A DNA stretch of 64,000 bases from Chloranthus sessilifolius (taxonomy: Eukaryota > Streptophyta > Magnoliopsida > Chloranthales > Chloranthaceae). Position numbers and translations under genes: made by a program. Below the pieces are notes generated by a model. The model did not search any database. It was not told where the DNA came from and saw only the letters and a program-made list of their open reading frames with translations. The DNA is taken from assembly GCA_021018995.1 (NCBI GenBank), contig CM037598.1, positions 49,119,185 through 49,183,184 on the forward strand, written 5' to 3'. Shown piece by piece: positions 58,728 to 64,000 of the stretch; the stretch's first letter is position 1, and every line of letters begins with the position of its first letter.

Positions 58728-59280
58728 CGCGAGGATGGTTTGACATTGAAGCTTCAGCCGTCGCAAGGTTGGCTTGGTTTGCTCTTCAGGCAGTCGCGAG
58801 GTTGAGTAGAGATCAGAGCCTCAGATGTCGCGGGGTTGGAGCTCGAGCAGTCGCGAGGTAGCTGCACGATCGCTGGGTTGATCTTCGCGAGGATAGATTT
58901 GAATAGCGCGAGAACTTCTCTTTACTGGCCTTCACAAGGTACCTCGCGAGGCTATAATGGGTTACAGGCTGCGAGGTTCAGTCTTGCGATCTTCGCGAGG
59001 ATGGCATTGCCTTCGCAAGGATGCTTTCTTCTTGAATGGCGTGAGAATTGTGCGAGGAGTTCTATTTTGATAATTACATCCCTCGGCCACTGTGCGACAG
59101 CTGCGTGAGGAGTCTCCTGAAGCTCTCTCTTCTCAATCGTTGTGAGTGAACTGTGCGAGATTGAGAGAGGTCTGCTTTGAACTGCGCGAGACTGCGCGAT
59201 GTGTTCTACTCTTAAGCTTCGCGAGAGCTGCGCGAGTTTATGTTTCTGAAGCTCTATAGTCAATCAACTGTGCGAGAAGT
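58728..59280 (-). promoter_or_regulatory. CGCGAG motif cluster in U3, element F
   Basis: About twenty-five words in 550 nt, such as CTTCGCGAGGAT (three times), CAGTCGCGAGGT (twice), ACCTCGCGAGGC, TGCGCGAG, TTCGCGAGAG and TGTGCGAG. This is the densest cluster of this word in the window. Confidence 0.65.
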
Positions 59281-59515
59281 TGTTGTAAAGTCTTGGGAAG
59301 CTCAGCTGGACTGTGTGAGGCTCATTTTAGGTCTGGATTCAAAGTGCATCCTTCTGAGAGACTTCTGGTGCCAAAACAGGCTCTTTAGCAGGATTCTTGG
59401 CCTTATTTCACTGCTGGTTATTACCTATGTAAGACACTTAACAAGGACTTATTAGGTGGCTATGGGTCTAATCAGAGGTTAAGGGGTGAAAAGTGGTACT
59501 TTTCAGGTCTTAACA

Positions 59516-59532
59516 CACCCCCAAACCTAATC
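59516..59532 (-). other. polypurine tract of element F
   Basis: Minus strand GATTAGGTTTGGGGGTG, directly before the LTR start TGTTAAGACC. Confidence 0.85.
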
Positions 59533-61408
59533 TTTGCTAGTCCCTTAGCAAAGCTACATTAAACCTACCATAAAAATTAAATGCCACTTTCGTAGGGAGC
59601 ACGGATACATTTAGCATATGTACCAAGCCTTTTAAACCCCTAGGTGATCCCTAATGGAGGAGTGAAGTCTCCTGAGGGTTTTCAGTGAAGACACCCACAA
59701 ACTTCTTCAAAGAAACAGTTAACAAAAGTGCAATATCATCCAGTGGGTAGTCAAGGGGCAGACTTAGTTTACTCTTGAATCATTAATCATACAAGAAATT
59801 TAATTCATTGGTTGCACAGTAATTTAAACAGCATAAACTTCTCATGAATGCTCAGCATTTCCAATCAGTTTACAATCACAGAAAATTGCACAAGTGTGTG
59901 CCAACATTGAGCCCATCCTCAGATCAAAAATTAGGTTAAGGTCATACGTAGTGCATTCAAGTTCAGACCCAAAAACTTTGCAGGGCATACACTCATGAGG
60001 GTTTTGTTGAGGGGTTCATTTTCTCACAGGCTCAAGAGCAGTTACATCCTCCAAATGGGTCTGTAAGCATGAGCATAGGCAGAGTTCTTAAGTGCTGACA
60101 TCATTGGCAGTTCCTCACCATAGATTGGATAACTCTTTATCTTCACATGACAACTCACTCAACTTTGGATCACAAGGGCTTTTAATTGGGTTGTAATGTG
60201 GCTTATGGAGTGGTGTTGAAAGAATGGAGGGTTGAGAAGGGGTTCAAAATTGAGAAATCAGTAGGTGACAGAGGTGATTCATGATTTCACCTTCTTGAAT
60301 TCAGCTCCCTTCATCTTCTTTGAGATTTTTAGATTTGAAGTGATCAGTTTCTCCTCTTGATTTTGATTCTCCAGTGAAAATTCCTCTTGACACCTCCCTT
60401 ACTCCTCTTCATTATTATTTTTATTTCTTTTTTATGGAATTTTCTTCTTTTTATTTTTGTTTCTGCTTTTCAGAAATGCCACTATGTTCTCAGTTGCCAT
60501 ACTATCGGATTTGAGGTATTTCTTACCATTCACTTAATGTTGACTATAGCTAGTCCATTTCCAACCTTTTCTCCTTTACCTTCTGAATTCTCAGAGTGAG
60601 GGTAGGCTGAAGCAGGTACGTAGGTTCAGGTTCAAGTACTCAGGTGTATTTTGAAGAAATTTAGGATTTGAAGCTCAAAGGGGGTATGGACAAGGGCAGT
60701 TGCTTAAGGGTTGGTCTTGCTAGGCTCAAACTGTCCAAGAGAAGGCCTTAATCCTTTCCTAAGACTCATGAGTACTTTCAGTTGTTTCAACTTGGAGTTA
60801 CCTAACTTCTAGTAAGCACAGTGACTCAGTCAATCCTTAGAACTAGAAAGGTTGCCTTGGTTACTCCTCAAAAGATGGAAATTTTTTTATATAGGCCCAA
60901 TTCTCACTGGTTATGGTCTTCCTTTGAACTTTTAAGTATGTCCTCACCTTTTTCTCTCTCTACTGATTCACTAAGTGCTAATACAAGTAAGTTTACTTGG
61001 TGATATTAACATGGAAATGTGGAATATTAAAAGTTTATAATGTCAAAAGTTTGCAGAAATTTTAAATTTCTTATTTTCATGATTCTTTAAGTAAACAGTG
61101 GTCCATTTCCATATTACTCAGATGAGTCTGCTGCATTTAGGTTAACTATTCCATTGGCAAGGTCTGCCTGCCACACCCCCAAACCTATGAGGAGCAGTGT
61201 CTTCACTGGTGCAAAGGTGTCTGCACAGCAGATTTATTAAAGCATAAAAAACCCGAACAAGAAACAAAACACACAACAGACAAAGCAAGATAGTAATGAC
61301 AGGGGAATAAAGTCTATTAGAAATGAGAAGTGTACAAACTACAAGAAAATAGAAGCAAAAGAGTGCACAACAGATAAAATCCTAGGTACAATCTAGTCAG
61401 AATCTGGC
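59533..61408 (-). other. 3' noncoding region of element F
   Basis: About 1.9 kb with the same blocks as in A, B and C, including CCTAGGTGATCCCTAATGG, CTGTAAGCATGAGCATAGGC and CACTGCTCCTCATAGG (on one strand or the other). No gene seen. Confidence 0.75.
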
Positions 61409-64000
61409 TCAAAATTTGTCCCAACCCATCTTCTTGGCATGTTCTTGAAGGTAAGCCTCCTCTTCTTTCTTTCTTCGTTCTCTCTCTGCCTTTCTTTGGT
61501 TGACAGCTTTGGGTATAGATGGTGCCTTGACCCTCATTTTTCTCCTCTTTGGTTTAGGAGGGATCTCGGAAGATTCATCAGTGGTTGGCTCCGGGTGTTT
61601 GGTGGGAGATTTTCCTTTGGGGCCCTTACCTTTGGAGCTCGTCCCTTTGGAGGCTTGTCCTTGCTAAGTCGGAGGGGGAATCAGAGGGGATTGGGCTTGT
61701 GCTGGCTCAGGAGGGACAACAGGGGATTTAGCTTTTACTTTCACCTGAGGTAGGGGAGGGCTTTTCCCTTTTACAAGCTTAGGGGGAGCCACAAAAGATT
61801 TATCTTGTTCTTTTGCAGCAGGAATGACAGGGCTCTTCCCTTTCATTGGCTGGCTTATTGGTGGTGCCTCCTCAGACTGGGCAGATTTGTCTTTTTCGAT
61901 TTTCAAAGAGCCACTTGGGGGAGTAGTCCTCTTGGCAGCAACCTTCCTTCGCTAAGGGTAAGATTGTTCAGCAGGGCCGGATGAAGGAGCAGCAGTTGTA
62001 GGATGGGCACTGGGATCCCTAGGTGGTGCCAAATCAGATTCTGAGTCAGAAGGAAAAAGCTCAGTGGGATCCAATCCAAGGGCAGTAGCAGCCTGTCTGC
62101 ATTCCTCTTTGGAAAGTAGGCGACCATGGGGATCATCCTGAGCAGAAGCCCTGGTGACCTTTAGAGGTGGGGATGGAGGGGCTAGCCATTTTCCTTTTTG
62201 GGCTGCAGGGGCTCTTTTGGAAGTGGGAGTTTTCTTGGAAGGAGTGCATTTTCTTTTGGGAGCAGGTGAGGGAACAGGGGGGGCACTAAGACAGGAGCAG
62301 GAGCTGCAGTAGGGACTTTTGAAGGAACAACAGGTTGTGTAGGTACTGTAGTTGGAACTACAGTAGGCATTTGAGGAGGAACAGGAGGAGGTACCTGAGT
62401 TGGGGCTGTAGGAGGTGGGGGAACAGGTTGTGTAGGTGTAGGGGCAGGGGGAGTGGAAGAAGATGGGCCAGGTTGTGTGGAAGAGGATGGGGCCTCAGGG
62501 GGTGCTGTGGCGAGTGGGGTGGCCTGTATTGGTTGGGATAGTAGGAAGGCAACCCTCTGTTCCAAAATCTCAATTTTCTTGTTAGCCCACAGGAGATTGG
62601 TATCCGCAAGCTCCTTACTGAATTGATTGATCTCTTGAGCATTGTTCAATTTCCTTTCTAAGAACCTGTTGTGCTTTTTCGCCCTTTCTGCATTGGCTTT
62701 TTCAATCTCAGTAGTCATTCTGTAATAAGTTGTCGCAGCCTTGTTCGCATTGAGTGTCTCCAAAATTTCCTCCCACCCCTTGGAAATATCTCTTAGCTGC
62801 TCGCTGTGAGAAAGCTTCCAATCACTGATTTTCTGCAGTAATGGGTATTCGATGGCTTGTCGGAGTTGGGCCATGCCATTGAGAACATCCCTCTTGATAT
62901 TGGCATTGTCCCTCATGGCCGGGAGGAGGGTGAAGTAGGGAGAGGTTTAATAGGAGTGTCTGGGTAAGATGGGTAGAAATGGAGTGGAAGAAGTACAAGG
63001 TGAGTGATCCTGGGGGCAAGAGTGGGTGTTGGAGGATGAAGTCAAGAGGAGGGGAGGAAGTGGCTGGGGTAGTCTGTGTTGAATGGTCAGTGAATTGAGG
63101 AGGGGGTGGGAGAAGAGGTGGAATGGAAGGTATGGGTGGAAAGTGGAATGAAGGAAGGTCAGTGGATGTGGATGGTTCTTGGTAAGGGAAGAAAGGAATG
63201 GTGAAGGGTTGAAATGGAAGTGGTGGGGTTGCAAATAGGTGGGGTTGAATGGGAAAGGTGGATGGGAAGGGAATGGGGTCTATTTGGGTAGCAGTGTTGG
63301 TAAATTGTGGGGGAGGTAATATTATTGGGGGAAGGATAGGTAGAGTGGGGAAGGAGTGGTGGGGTATGGTGTCATGGAGTGTGAAGGGTGTAGATAGGTC
63401 TAATTGGGTGAGGGCTGGTGTAACTGTGGAGTCAGAGGTGGAAGGGGGTTGGATCAATGGGGTGGTAGGAGGTTGTGTAGGGATTGGTGGGTTTATCAAT
63501 GTTTGAAGGGTGGATTGGATGTTTGATATGTCAGTCTGCATTTGAACTTGTGTCTCTGTTGTGGTGGATAGCAGGGTCTGGAGGTCATGTATGAGGGAAA
63601 GAATATGGGTAAGGGTATCTGAGGTTGGTTGGGGGGGAGTATGAGGATAGGAGAGAACAGGTTGGAACGGGGAAGTGGGGGCATGATGGAAAGTTGTAGG
63701 GAGAGAAGATGAAAGGTCTGGTGAATGATGTGGGGAAGGGAGTGGGGAATCTGGGAGAGGGATGTCATCGGTGGGCAAGGTATCAAGCAAGGTAGTCGTG
63801 AAGGCTTGATACCCGGAAGTGGTGGCTATGTTAAAGTCAAGATCGTGGAGTGAAGATGTAGTTGGGAGGGGTTGGACTAAGGGTTGGTCGATATGGGGTG
63901 TGTCTGTTGGAATGACAGGGGAGGTGGGAGTAGGTAAAGATAAGGCAGGGGTTGTGTGAGAGGTTTTTTTTTTAAGGTATGTTATCAAGGGAGGACTGTC
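61409..64000 (-). pseudogene. third ORF of element F, C-terminal part (env position)
   Basis: Only the part after the family domain is in view. Order on the minus strand: a long Pro/Ser/Thr-rich region (63990-62930) with ATQIDP and STQTTP; the shared module with KRDVLNGMAQLRQAI, ISKGWEEILETLN and a charged coiled coil (62910-62530); a second Pro-rich region with repeated K-[AG]-K-S-P-x-x-P motifs (61670-61905); and a highly charged C-terminus ending KKMGWDKF before the stop at 61409. The C-terminal extension is longer than in A, B and C. No signal peptide or membrane segment is visible. It is a fossil with few visible breaks. Confidence 0.8.

Larger units (their letters stand above)
56986..59515 (-). 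repeat. 3' LTR of element F
   Basis: 2,530 bp. On the plus strand it starts TGTTGCGTGATC and ends GGTCTTAACA next to the polypurine tract. It contains two leader hairpins, a TATA box and a dense CGCGAG cluster. Confidence 0.85.
56986..64000 (-). mobile_element. element F: Athila-like LTR retrotransposon, cut by window edge
   Basis: In its own direction (right to left): third ORF running in from beyond 64000, 3' noncoding region, polypurine tract and 3' LTR (56986-59515). The CGCGAG cluster places it near families A and C. The bases left of the LTR are GATGG; the matching target duplication cannot be checked in this window. The visible third ORF has few breaks. Confidence 0.85.

Noticed and set aside
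58728-59280. CpG-rich stretch as a host gene promoter or CpG island
   Set aside because: The same word cluster occurs only inside LTRs and post-pol regions of these elements; no host gene is adjacent.

Overview
This is plant nuclear DNA made almost entirely of old LTR retroelements. I see no convincing host gene, no tRNA or rRNA gene and no CRISPR array. The plant call rests on several Ty3/gypsy elements of the Athila type. They have a primer site complementary to tRNA-Asp, LTRs of about 1.9-2.7 kb, Athila-type Gag and Pol motifs, and a third long ORF between pol and the 3' LTR. The density of nested, truncated copies suggests pericentromeric or other heterochromatic DNA of an angiosperm; the species cannot be told.

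Layout. 1-1361: minus-strand tail of an Athila-like element (end of pol plus post-pol DNA). 1362-12980: element C (+), with a 5'-truncated LTR, gag, third ORF and a full LTR. 10293-40216: element A (+), which shares C's right-hand LTR as its own left LTR, giving LTR-internal-LTR-internal-LTR. 14031-28413: element B (-), a nearly whole 14.4-kb Athila-like copy inserted in A's pol with a 5-bp target duplication (CTCTT); it is the youngest insertion here. 40217-48105: element D (+), a second family with partial LTR, gag and pol. 48105-49110: a solo LTR of chromovirus type. 49111-51970 and 54193-56985: remains of another repeat (G) with two 0.9-kb direct copies, arrays of perfect hairpins, a 96-bp tandem repeat and a decayed DUF7745-like plant transposon gene on the minus strand. 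51971-54187: a solo LTR of the D family, inserted in G with an AAAGG duplication. 56986-64000: element F (-), with 3' LTR, 3' noncoding region and most of its third ORF; it runs off the right edge.

Three patterns cut across these elements and are the main result. (1) A 32-nt hairpin of fixed geometry occurs 12 times, in every LTR of all four Athila-like families. The first copy lies about 430-530 nt downstream of the LTR TATA box, so it is in the transcribed leader, and its 9-bp outer stem varies with compensating changes. (2) Each family carries its own short self-complementary word (CTCGCGAG in A/C/F, CTTTTCGAAAAG in B, CCTGTCGACAGG-like in D). These words cluster at the same two places: U3 upstream of the TATA box, and between pol and the third ORF. 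(3) In B and C, and more weakly in A, the second cluster is also followed by a TATA-like box and then the third ORF, the same order as in the LTR. This suggests an internal promoter for that ORF. The third ORF itself looks like a basic, disordered, coiled-coil protein with repeated TQT motifs, not an envelope protein.

All coding parts of the retroelements are described as fossils. Coordinates of LTRs with TG/CA ends and target duplications are firm; those of truncated copies are approximate to tens of bases.
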